36,053 nucleotides of DNA from Lachnospiraceae bacterium (lineage in GTDB: Bacteria; Bacillota; Clostridia; Lachnospirales; Lachnospiraceae): contig JAFQCM010000068.1 of the NCBI GenBank assembly GCA_017399445.1, positions 1 through 36,053 of the forward strand, given 5' to 3'. Of this stretch, positions 15,240 to 22,178 are shown piece by piece; positions within the stretch are counted from its first letter, which is position 1, and each line of letters begins with the position of its first letter. Under the pieces are notes generated by a model, which saw only the letters and a program-made list of their open reading frames with translations, was not told where the DNA came from and did not search any database. A program made the translations under genes and the position numbers.

Positions 15240-15911
15240 ATGTTCAAAATATTAGTAGTAGAAGACGATAAAGATCTAAACCAGACAGTATGTGCCTACC
15301 TGAATAAAAATGGCTATGAAGCCATTGGCTGCCTGTCTGCCAATGATGCCTATAACGAAATGTATGGAAATCTGTTTGATATGATTATTTCAGACATAAT
15401 GATGCCCCAGATTGATGGGTATGAGTTTGCAAAAACAGTTCGTGAAATGAATCAGGACATACCGATTCTCTTTATGACAGCTAGAGAAGATTTTGAATCC
15501 AAACGAAAAGGTTTTGGTGCAGGCGTGGATGACTATATGGTAAAACCAATTGATTTAAATGAGTTGGTATTAAGAATTGAAGCCCTGTTACGAAGAGCCA
15601 AGATTGCCACAAACCGTAAACTTTCTATTGGGAGTCTGGTGCTGGATATGGAAGAACGTTCTGCATATGTGGGGGAAGAAGAAATCTTTCTTACTGTAAG
15701 AGAATTTAATATTTTATATAAGTTGTTGTCCTATCCAAAGAAAACCTTTACTCGCTCCCAGTTAATGGATGAATTTTGGGATGTGGAATCAGCCTCCGGT
15801 CCCCGGGTGGTAGATGTATACATGACAAAACTTAGAGATAAGTTTAAGGAATGTGAAGACTTTGAAATTGTTACCGTTCATGGTCTAGGATATAAGGCGG
15901 TGATAAAGTGA
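15240..15911 (+). CDS. OmpR/PhoB-family response regulator
   Basis: 223 residues. In the receiver domain (1-~118) the acidic pair is D9/D10, the phospho-acceptor D52 (MIISDIMMP), the switch T80 and K102 (DYMVKPIDL). A winged-helix DNA-binding domain (~128-223) carries LVLDMEERSAYVGEEEIFLT, REFNILYKLLSYPKKTFTR and VVDVYMTKLRDKF. The stop overlaps the histidine kinase start. The AACATTT direct repeats in its own promoter (15180) and upstream of the 20034 gene (19941) are plausible targets, implying autoregulation plus control of the second membrane-protein unit. The stimulus is unknown; the all-membrane neighbourhood suggests envelope stress. Confidence 0.94.
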   Translation: MFKILVVEDDKDLNQTVCAYLNKNGYEAIGCLSANDAYNEMYGNLFDMIISDIMMPQIDGYEFAKTVREMNQDIPILFMTAREDFESKRKGFGAGVDDYMVKPIDLNELVLRIEALLRRAKIATNRKLSIGSLVLDMEERSAYVGEEEIFLTVREFNILYKLLSYPKKTFTRSQLMDEFWDVESASGPRVVDVYMTKLRDKFKECEDFEIVTVHGLGYKAVIK

Positions 15912-16960
15912 AAGGCAGAGCAAAAGTAAATAGTATCTGGAAGTTCATAGTATTTTTTCTTCTTATGGCCTTTGTAGTTACTTGTAATTTTCTTTTGTTT
16001 TTGAACTTTATTAGTTTGGAAAAAGAGGAAATAAAAAATGCGGCTTTTATTACCTTTATCAATGTGTTGCTCCTTACTCTGATATTTTGCGTAATGGATG
16101 CCATTCGCAGAAGGCAGATGATTACCAAACCGGTAAAGCGGATTCAGGAAGGAATTGATAGAGTAATAAAAGGGGATTTTTCCACCAGAATTGAATATAT
16201 CTATGGACAAGACAGCAATAATGAGTTTAATGTAATTATTACAGGGCTGAATCAGATGATTGAAGAATTGTCAGGAGTGGAAACTTTGAGAACTGACTTT
16301 ATAGCAAATGTATCTCACGAACTAAAAACCCCTCTTACAGTAATGCAAAACTATGGTACTCTGCTTCAAAGTCCGGAATTAAGTGAAGAACAGCGTATTC
16401 AATACGGTAAAGCAATACAGGAACAGACAAAGCGGTTATCCAATCTTGTTATGAATATTTTGAAATTAAATAAACTGGAAAATCAGCAAATTTATCCTAA
16501 TGTGGAAAAGTATGATTTGGGAGAGCAGCTTTGTGAATGTATGCTGGAATTTGAGTCTGTATGGGAGGAGAAGAATATTGAAATTGATGTGGATATTCAA
16601 GAAGAGGTTCAGATACAGGCAGATAAAGAACTGCTTAGTCTTGTTTGGAACAATTTATTATCCAACGCTTTGAAATTTACCGAAGCAGATGGAAAAGTAT
16701 CTTTGTTGCTCAAAGGCGATGAAAAGCTTGCATATGTTCAAATAAAAGATACCGGATGTGGCATGAGTGCAGAGACAGGAAAAAATATTTTTAAGAAATT
16801 TTATCAAGGAGATACTTCTCATGCTACCAAAGGAAATGGTCTCGGACTTGCTTTGGTAAAGCGAGTAATTGATATTTGTGGTGGAGAAATCTCTGTAAGC
16901 AGTCAGTTAGGAGAAGGAAGTACATTTACGGTTAAGTTATGGAGAAATACAAATGGATAA
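15908..16960 (+). CDS. Sensor histidine kinase (HAMP, HisKA, HATPase)
   Basis: 350 residues starting at GTG 15908, overlapping the regulator stop by 4 nt. There are two closely spaced transmembrane helices (~10-32 and ~38-62) with practically no extracellular loop, so it is an intramembrane-sensing type of kinase that may read membrane state or a partner protein. HAMP follows (~65-115), then HisKA with FIANVSHELKTPL (phospho-acceptor ~H137), N box NNLLSNALKF, G1 DTGCGM and G2 GNGLGLALVKRV. It overlaps the next gene by 8 nt; the adjoining multi-helix membrane protein is the natural candidate for a sensory partner. Confidence 0.93.
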   Translation: MKGRAKVNSIWKFIVFFLLMAFVVTCNFLLFLNFISLEKEEIKNAAFITFINVLLLTLIFCVMDAIRRRQMITKPVKRIQEGIDRVIKGDFSTRIEYIYGQDSNNEFNVIITGLNQMIEELSGVETLRTDFIANVSHELKTPLTVMQNYGTLLQSPELSEEQRIQYGKAIQEQTKRLSNLVMNILKLNKLENQQIYPNVEKYDLGEQLCECMLEFESVWEEKNIEIDVDIQEEVQIQADKELLSLVWNNLLSNALKFTEADGKVSLLLKGDEKLAYVQIKDTGCGMSAETGKNIFKKFYQGDTSHATKGNGLGLALVKRVIDICGGEISVSSQLGEGSTFTVKLWRNTNG

Positions 16961-17858
16961 GCAGGTCAATCAATCGAAAATAATACTAAAAAAACTATTA
17001 TTTCCTAAAACTATTATAATATTTTTCTTATTTAATATATCCTTTTTGTTATTGATGTATGCATTTTATGACACAAATTGTCCGGAAATGATAGCATATA
17101 TTTCCTATGGATTATCAGCTTATACTCTTATCATAGTATGTGCAAGAATGCCGGCAATTATAAAGAAAATTAAAAATAGCTTATATCATAATAGATATAC
17201 AGGAAAATATTTAACAGAAAAAGAACTTCGCATTCGGATTTCTTTATATGGGGGACTGGTGCTAAATATTAGTTTTGCAATATTCAAGGTGGTAATGGGA
17301 GTATTGTATCAGTCAAAATGGCTTTTTGCAATGGCAGGATATCATACAATTCTTAGTAGTATGAGATTTTTGCTTGTATACAAAGACCAGACGGATAAGG
17401 AGAAAGAAAGTGATTATGAAAAAATGCTTCATGGCTTGCATGGTTATAAGGTCTGCGGTTGGCTGATGCTTCTTCTTAATATTGCCATATCAGTGATTGT
17501 AATGATGGTAGTGATTGATAATCAGACAATTAATTATCCCGGATATATGATATATGCAATTGCAGCTTTTACGTTCTATTGTTTGACCATGGCAATTATT
17601 AACATGGTGAAATACTGGCATAGAGACAATCCGATTTTTTCGGCAGTGAAAAGAATTGAAATGGCAAAAGCGCTGGTTTCTATATTCACCTTGCAGGTGG
17701 CAATGATTACTCAGTTTGGTGAAAAGAATGGTTTTGATTACAGAATTGCCAATGGGGCTACAGGTTGTGTTGTATGTGTCATAATTACAGTGATGGCTAT
17801 CCTGATGCTGACAGGTGTCAGGAAGGATTATAAGTTTATAAATAGTGAAACGAGGTGA
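16953..17858 (+). CDS. Multi-helix membrane protein co-encoded with the two-component system
   Basis: 301 residues with about eight hydrophobic helices: ~16-38, ~44-66, ~96-115, ~118-138, ~163-188, ~195-220, ~235-252 and ~265-290. It has a Lys-rich N-terminus and short charged loops (YHNRYTGKYLTEKELRIR, DKEKESDYEKMLHG). I recognise no transport or enzyme motif. The start overlaps the kinase by 8 nt and the next gene begins 5 nt later, so its production is tightly coupled to the regulatory pair. A partner or sensor for the loop-less kinase is the simplest guess, by context only. Confidence 0.7.
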   Translation: MDKQVNQSKIILKKLLFPKTIIIFFLFNISFLLLMYAFYDTNCPEMIAYISYGLSAYTLIIVCARMPAIIKKIKNSLYHNRYTGKYLTEKELRIRISLYGGLVLNISFAIFKVVMGVLYQSKWLFAMAGYHTILSSMRFLLVYKDQTDKEKESDYEKMLHGLHGYKVCGWLMLLLNIAISVIVMMVVIDNQTINYPGYMIYAIAAFTFYCLTMAIINMVKYWHRDNPIFSAVKRIEMAKALVSIFTLQVAMITQFGEKNGFDYRIANGATGCVVCVIITVMAILMLTGVRKDYKFINSETR

Positions 17859-17863
17859 AAGAA

Positions 17864-18238
17864 ATGGATAATAATAAAGAAAAATTTGAGTATACATATT
17901 CTGCAAAAAGACAGGATGAAATTGAAAAAATTAGAAAAAAATATATGCCCAAAGAAGAAGATAAGATGGAACTTCTTAGAAAGCTGGATAGAGATGTAAC
18001 GAAACCTGGAACCTTGTGGTCATTAATATTAGGGATTGCAGGCTGTCTGCTGTTGGGTATTGGAATGTGTTGTACCATGCTTTGGGCAGATTCGTTTTTT
18101 GTGTTGGGGATTGTAGTTGGAATTCTTGGGATGGTTGTCATAGGGATGGCGTATCCGGTATATGTAAGGATTACAAAGAAGCAGCGGGAGAAGCTGGCAC
18201 CGAGAATATTGGAGCTTACGGAGGAATTAAGTAAATAA
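17864..18238 (+). CDS. Small membrane protein with GIGM helical hairpin
   Basis: 124 residues. ATG 17864 is preferred to GTG 17855, since GAGGTG (17852-17857) serves as its ribosome binding site. A charged, probably coiled-coil N-terminus (SAKRQDEIEKIRKKYMPKEE) is followed by two helices joined by a short turn (GCLLLGIGMCCTMLW, then GIVVGILGMVVIGMAYPV) and a basic C-terminal helix (ITKKQREKLAPRILELTEEL). The hairpin pattern, G-x-G-M, then G-I-x-V-G-I-x-G-x-V, recurs twice in the 129-residue protein at 20034, which lies under the same putative regulator. Last gene of the two-component operon; a terminator follows. No known function. Confidence 0.72.
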   Translation: MDNNKEKFEYTYSAKRQDEIEKIRKKYMPKEEDKMELLRKLDRDVTKPGTLWSLILGIAGCLLLGIGMCCTMLWADSFFVLGIVVGILGMVVIGMAYPVYVRITKKQREKLAPRILELTEELSK

Positions 18239-18250
18239 TAGAGTAGTCTA

Positions 18251-18292
18251 AAAAGTCTCTGATTTTGTAAACCAGAGGCTTTTGGATTTTTT
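18251..18292 (+). terminator. Rho-independent terminator of the two-component operon
   Basis: AAAAGTCTCTG (18251-18261) pairs with CAGAGGCTTTT (18273-18283), 11 bp with one G-T pair and an 11-nt loop, followed by a T-rich tail (TTTTTT after GGA). Confidence 0.85.
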
Positions 18293-18309
18293 ATGATGCA
18301 ATTAGATAA

Positions 18310-18338
18310 TTGTGTTTAAAAATAGTATATGATATAAT
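18310..18338 (+). promoter_or_regulatory. Promoter of the YARHG lipoprotein gene
   Basis: TTGTGT (18310-18315), a 17-nt spacer and perfect TATAAT (18333-18338), 39 nt before ATG 18377. No AACATTT repeat is present here, so this gene is probably outside the direct regulon of the neighbouring regulator. Confidence 0.7.
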
Positions 18339-18376
18339 TTAGACCGTTATTGAATATAAAGAGGGAGAAAAAATTT

Positions 18377-19846
18377 ATGAAACGAAAGAAATTAGCAGCC
18401 TTAGGGTTAACCGGAATTCTGGCATTAGGCATGATCGGATGTAATGGAAATACAGCTGACACAAATACAGAAAATATTTCAAATCAAACAAGTGAATCAG
18501 AAGTGGCAGATACATCTTCCGAAGAAACTCAAAGCACATCAGCAAACGAAGAAGGTCAAGGTGCTTCCGCAGACGAAGAAAAGAGTGATTCAGCCAATGA
18601 TGAAAAAAATAGTGTACGAGAATTATTAGAAGAAGTTCTAGCAGGCAAGAGAAGCTTTTTAAATACAGATGGGGGCGGAGCAGAATGTTACCTGAACAAT
18701 TTTACATATTTTGATGAAATACAGACAGAACAACCATTAAATTTAACAGAATATGCCTTCGTTGATATTGACCAGGATGGAGAAGAAGAAGCAGTGGTAT
18801 CCTTAGATGCAGGTTATAATGGTGCCTTTGAAATCCTTCGCTGCAAGGAAGGTGTGGTATATGGATATCAGCTTAACTTCAGAGTTTTCGGCATAGTATT
18901 TAACAATGGATATTTTATGGGAAGCAGCGGAGAATCTGCATGGAATATTTATAGAATATCTTTTACAAAAACATCTTATGCAGATGAGAATTTTGCCGGA
19001 TGTACCAATGGATATTATTATCTGGATGGAGAAGATGTAACAGAATCAGAGTATTATGATTTTGTGGCAGGTTTAACACAAGTACAGTGGTATTCTTTTG
19101 ATAGTCTAGATGGAAACAGTGAAGAAACAGCACACACTTCTTCTCAAGATACAGCCCCAATAATGTATCCTTCTCTTGTAGGATGGAATACAGGAACTAT
19201 TTTTGATTATGAGTATGACTATCTGACAGAACAGAATTTAAAATATGTACCAGAAGATGTACTTCGCATAGCAAGAAATGAAATATTTGCAAAACATGGG
19301 TATATTTTTGAAACCGAAGATTTAAAAGAATTTTTCAGTTATAAAGACTGGTATCAGGGAACAGTGAAGGCTTCTGACTGGGATGACAGTGTATTGAATG
19401 AATATGAAAAGAAAAATTTAGAATTAATTTCTCAGTTTGAAAAGAAAGAAGAAAAAGCTTTAGACATTACTGAAGAAGAAAACAGCACTAAGCTCACAGA
19501 TGGAGAATTTACCATAACCCTTCCTTCTGTATGGAACGAAGACAATTATTATGTGATAAAAGCGGAAGAGGAATCAGGTATTTATTATTATTTTATCTCA
19601 AAAAATAATGCAAAATATGGATTTGGCGGACATGTTTTTACTTTAACTAAAAGTACCCAGGAACAAAGCAGTGACTTTTCTGATAATTTTGTTGAACTTG
19701 GAAAACATGGAGATTACTATTATTACATGGGACAGAGTACCGATGTACAGTTTTCTCCAGAAAGCAGAGCCCTGGCAAAAGAGTGGTCACAATTAAGTAA
19801 TACGTATAATGAAATAGCAGAGTCTTTTGTGGCAGATGAAAATTAA
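18377..19846 (+). CDS. YARHG-domain lipoprotein
   Basis: 489 residues. The lipoprotein signal is MKRKKL followed by a hydrophobic core and lipobox GMIGC (Cys22). ATG 18377 is chosen with GAGGGAG upstream, because the TTG at 18350 would put extra charged residues before the signal. A Ser/Thr/Glu-rich spacer (~24-85) lifts the protein off the membrane. A beta-rich region (~90-245; YAFVDIDQDGEEEAVVSLDA resembles an FG-GAP/VCBS-like strand pair) precedes a YARHG domain (~290-355) with VLRIARNEIFAKHGYIFE and the following YKDWYQ. The C-terminal ~120 residues (LTDGEFTITLPSVW, FISKNNAKYGFGGHVF) recall domains found with YARHG. Cell-surface role, ligand unknown. Monocistronic, ended by the hairpin at 19876. 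Confidence 0.82.
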   Translation: MKRKKLAALGLTGILALGMIGCNGNTADTNTENISNQTSESEVADTSSEETQSTSANEEGQGASADEEKSDSANDEKNSVRELLEEVLAGKRSFLNTDGGGAECYLNNFTYFDEIQTEQPLNLTEYAFVDIDQDGEEEAVVSLDAGYNGAFEILRCKEGVVYGYQLNFRVFGIVFNNGYFMGSSGESAWNIYRISFTKTSYADENFAGCTNGYYYLDGEDVTESEYYDFVAGLTQVQWYSFDSLDGNSEETAHTSSQDTAPIMYPSLVGWNTGTIFDYEYDYLTEQNLKYVPEDVLRIARNEIFAKHGYIFETEDLKEFFSYKDWYQGTVKASDWDDSVLNEYEKKNLELISQFEKKEEKALDITEEENSTKLTDGEFTITLPSVWNEDNYYVIKAEEESGIYYYFISKNNAKYGFGGHVFTLTKSTQEQSSDFSDNFVELGKHGDYYYYMGQSTDVQFSPESRALAKEWSQLSNTYNEIAESFVADEN

Positions 19847-19875
19847 GATTGGCAAGAATATAGGATAATCAAAGT

Positions 19876-19916
19876 GGCAGCAGATAGTTGGTTTCTATCT
19901 GCTGTTTCTTTTATTT
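19876..19916 (+). terminator. Rho-independent terminator after the YARHG gene
   Basis: CAGCAGATAG (19878-19887) pairs perfectly with CTATCTGCTG (19895-19904) across a 7-nt loop, followed by TTTCTTTTATTTT. Confidence 0.85.
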
Positions 19917-19940
19917 TAGGATAAAAATCTTTCCTACATT

Positions 19941-19992
19941 AACATTTCGTAAACATTTCAAGAACATTTCCAAAACAACAAAGGATTATTGT
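19941..19992 (+). promoter_or_regulatory. Array of AACATTT direct repeats with 11-bp period and -10
   Basis: AACATTT occurs at 19941, 19952 and 19963, and a partial copy AACA at 19974, exactly 11 bp apart. TATTGT (19987-19992) lies 13 nt after the start of the last copy and can serve as the -10. An 11-bp repeat on one DNA face is the signature of OmpR/PhoB-type binding, and the element matches the one before the response-regulator gene at 15180. Confidence 0.65.
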
Positions 19993-20033
19993 AAGTACAA
20001 CAAATAAAACAAAGCAAAAGGAGAATTACAAAT

Positions 20034-20423
20034 ATGGAAAAGAAGAATTTTATTGCATTAATAATGAGTGTGATAGGTGGAATGTTGTTTGCTCTTGGCA
20101 TGTGTATGTGTCTGGTATCTGAATGGGGAACTTTTAACCAGGGAGTTGTGTTAGGTGTCATTGGAGTCATTGAACTTTTCATAACATGGATGGTATATCG
20201 CAAAATGTCAGGAAAGCAGCCAATTAAGCTGAATGCAAAAGTTATCGGAAAAGTTATCTATGGCATCATTGCAGCAATTGTATTTGGTATAGGAATGAGT
20301 ATGACAATGGTAATGGAAAACATGATGATACCAGGAATTATCGTTGGAATTGTAGGTATTGTATTACTTCTTTGTCTGATACCAATGTGTATTGGCTTAA
20401 AAGATAGTAACAAAGTACAGTAA
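20034..20423 (+). CDS. Small four-helix membrane protein with duplicated GxGM hairpin
   Basis: 129 residues arranged as two similar hairpins. The first (~8-58) is GMLFALGMCMCLV, SEWGTFNQ turn, GVVLGVIGVIELF. The second (~72-122) is AIVFGIGMSMTMVM, ENMMIPG turn, GIIVGIVGIVLLL. Each resembles the single hairpin of the protein encoded at 17864. Between them lies a cytosolic basic loop (VYRKMSGKQPIKLNAKV). AAAAGGAG precedes ATG 20034. The promoter carries three AACATTT repeats, so expression probably depends on the response regulator encoded at 15240. It is followed after 78 nt by the 11-mer repeat protein. No family function known to me. Confidence 0.72.
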   Translation: MEKKNFIALIMSVIGGMLFALGMCMCLVSEWGTFNQGVVLGVIGVIELFITWMVYRKMSGKQPIKLNAKVIGKVIYGIIAAIVFGIGMSMTMVMENMMIPGIIVGIVGIVLLLCLIPMCIGLKDSNKVQ

Positions 20424-20501
20424 AACGAGCATCAATAATTAGCAAGTAGAATTTACAAAATACCAATTATCAATATGTATGGAAAAGGAGAAAGAAAAAT
20501 T

Positions 20502-20768
20502 ATGTCAAAATCAAAATTAGTAGAAGCAAATAAGAAAATCGAAGAAGGTGTTGTAGGCGGTTACAAGAAGATTGAAGAAGGTGTTGTAGGCGGTTACAAA
20601 AAAATTGAAACTAGTGTAGTTGAGGGATTTCAGAAAATTACCGATAAATTTGTTGATAACTATCTTACAAAAGATGGGGAATCAGTAGAAGAGGCAAAAG
20701 TAAGGATTTCAGAGGAGCAACGTGAAAGGGAAGCAAAGATTTATCAGGAAATAGAAACAAGAAGATAG
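20502..20768 (+). CDS. Amphipathic 11-residue-repeat protein
   Basis: 88 residues. Start ATG 20502 is preferred because AAGGAG (20485-20490) fits it and the ATG at 20475 lies before that site. Residues 11-54 are four 11-mers: KKIEEGVVGGY twice exactly, then KKIETSVVEGF and QKITDKFVDNY. An 11-residue period gives a long amphipathic helix with Lys at the polar edge and Val/Ile/Tyr on one face, as in synuclein, apolipoprotein and LEA-type membrane-binding helices. A charged tail follows (~60-88, EEQREREAKIYQEIETR). No signal peptide, so cytosolic. Downstream of the four-helix membrane protein and probably in its transcript, hence a candidate for a peripheral inner-leaflet membrane protein in an envelope response. 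Confidence 0.75.
   Translation: MSKSKLVEANKKIEEGVVGGYKKIEEGVVGGYKKIETSVVEGFQKITDKFVDNYLTKDGESVEEAKVRISEEQREREAKIYQEIETRR
20532..20663 (+). repeat. 33-nt tandem repeat, four copies, coding 11-mers
   Basis: Units begin at 20532, 20565, 20598 and 20631. The first two differ only at synonymous positions over 33 nt, pointing to recent duplication; the last two are diverged. Confidence 0.85.
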
Positions 20769-20774
20769 ATACCA

Positions 20775-20954
20775 ATGAATATAGGTAGTTTTATCAGAAA
20801 TGGTAAAACTACCTTATTAGCTTATAGGAGAAGGGAAGCATATGAAGAAAAAGTTATAATTTATGATAAAGATGGAGCAAGAGAGCAGGAAGTGAATTAT
20901 ATACCTGTTCGAGCTATTCGAGCACTGGTAAGAGCTTTGGCACCGATGTTATAG
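20775..20954 (+). CDS. Possible 59-residue protein or gene remnant
   Basis: A frame from ATG 20775 to TAG 20952-20954 encodes a basic protein with coherent composition: RNGKTTLLAYRRREAYEEKV, IIYDKDGAREQEVNYIPV and RAIRALVRALAPML. It begins 6 nt after the stop of the repeat-protein gene. The upstream sequence AGAAGATAG is a poor ribosome binding site, and an 11-bp hairpin (20783-20814) sits in its first codons. It may be a genuine small gene, or the end of a longer one whose start was replaced. I recognise no family. Confidence 0.35.
   Translation: MNIGSFIRNGKTTLLAYRRREAYEEKVIIYDKDGAREQEVNYIPVRAIRALVRALAPML
20783..20818 (+). terminator. Possible terminator after the 11-mer repeat gene
   Basis: AGGTAGTTTTA pairs with TAAAACTACCT (11 bp), but only TTATTA follows, so termination would be weak. 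It overlaps the start of the possible small ORF at 20775; one of the two interpretations is probably wrong. Confidence 0.4.
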
Positions 20955-20974
20955 GAATACCGAAAAATAAACTA

Positions 20975-21003
20975 TTGAGAACCACCCCAAAATATTATAT
21001 AAT
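20975..21003 (+). promoter_or_regulatory. Promoter of the 6-phosphofructokinase gene
   Basis: TTGAGA (20975-20980), a 17-nt spacer and perfect TATAAT (20998-21003). A leader hairpin follows (GGGC 21015-21018 with GCCC 21041-21044, inner TAAGAT/ATCTTA), leaving 30 nt to the ATG; its role is unknown. Confidence 0.8.
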
Positions 21004-21074
21004 CAAATAAGAACGGGCATCATTAAGATAGAACATCTTAGCCCCAAGTATTTCAAAAGAATGGGAGTGGTCAA

Positions 21075-22151
21075 ATGAAAAGAATCGGAATGTTAACCAG
21101 TGGTGGGGACTGTCAGGCATTAAATGCAACCATGCGAGGTGTTGTAAAGAGCTTATATCATGCACTTGATGAGGTAGAAATTTACGGTTTTGAAGACGGA
21201 TATAAAGGATTGATATACAGCAAATTCCGCATGCTGACAGAAGCCGATTTCTCAGGAATTCTTACAAAGGGAGGCACCATTCTTGGTACTTCAAGACAGC
21301 CTTTTAAATTAATGAGAGTACCGGGAGCTGATGGGGTAGATAAAGTAGAAGCAATGAAGCATACTTATCATAAGCTGAAACTGGATTGTCTGGTAGTATT
21401 AGGTGGAAATGGAACACAAAAGACTGCCAATCTATTAAGAGAAGAAGGATTAAATGTTGTTTCACTTCCAAAAACTATTGATAATGATATTTATGGAACA
21501 GAAATGACCTTTGGTTTCCAAAGTGCTGTGGATATCGCCACAAGCGCCATTGATTGTATTCACACCACAGCAGCTTCCCATGGACGTGTATTTATTGTGG
21601 AAGTTATGGGACATAAAGTAGGATGGCTTACCTTACATGCTGGAATTGCAGGTGGAGCAGATGTGATTCTGATACCGGAAATTCCATATGACATTAATAA
21701 GGTGGTAAAAGCCATTGAAAAACGTTCCAAATCAGGAAAACGCTTTACTATCCTTGCAGTGGCAGAAGGAGCAATTTCCAAGGAAGATGCAGCTCTTTCA
21801 AAAAAAGAATACAAAGAGAAAGTAAGAAACAGAATGCATCCAACAGTTTCTTATGAAATTGCAGCGCAGATTCAGGAAAAGACCGGTCAGGAAGTAAGAG
21901 TTACTGTGCCTGGACATACTCAAAGAGGTGGAGATCCATGTCCATATGACAGAGTATTAGCTACCAGATTGGGTGCAGCAGCGGCACAGATGATTTTGGA
22001 CAAAGAATATGGATATATGGCATCTGTAGTAAATGGTGAAATTTCCAAAACAAAGCTTTCTGATGTAGCAGGAACTTTGAAGATGGTAGATCCGGAATCC
22101 AGCATTATTAAAGAAACAAAACTTTTAGGAATTAGCTTCGGAGACGAATAA
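21075..22151 (+). CDS. ATP-type 6-phosphofructokinase (long-form, group III-like)
   Basis: 358 residues. It phosphorylates fructose 6-phosphate in glycolysis. Motifs: MLTSGGDCQALNATMRG (nucleotide loop), GFEDGYKGL, GGTILGTSRQPF, LVVLGGNGTQKTANLL, LPKTIDNDIYGTEMTFGFQSA (catalytic Asp), VEVMGHKVGWL and VPGHTQRGGDP. Where E. coli PfkA has GGDGS, this protein has GGNGT. Glycine at the position that is Asp in PPi enzymes argues for ATP, while PKTIDND has the Lys of the PPi and mixed group, where classical ATP enzymes have Gly. That Gly/Lys combination is known in long ATP-PFKs. At ~358 residues it is longer than PfkA (~320). Single gene with its own promoter, 27 nt before dnaX. Confidence 0.9.
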   Translation: MKRIGMLTSGGDCQALNATMRGVVKSLYHALDEVEIYGFEDGYKGLIYSKFRMLTEADFSGILTKGGTILGTSRQPFKLMRVPGADGVDKVEAMKHTYHKLKLDCLVVLGGNGTQKTANLLREEGLNVVSLPKTIDNDIYGTEMTFGFQSAVDIATSAIDCIHTTAASHGRVFIVEVMGHKVGWLTLHAGIAGGADVILIPEIPYDINKVVKAIEKRSKSGKRFTILAVAEGAISKEDAALSKKEYKEKVRNRMHPTVSYEIAAQIQEKTGQEVRVTVPGHTQRGGDPCPYDRVLATRLGAAAAQMILDKEYGYMASVVNGEISKTKLSDVAGTLKMVDPESSIIKETKLLGISFGDE

Positions 22152-22178
22152 AAGAAATTAGAATAGGAAGTGAAGAAA

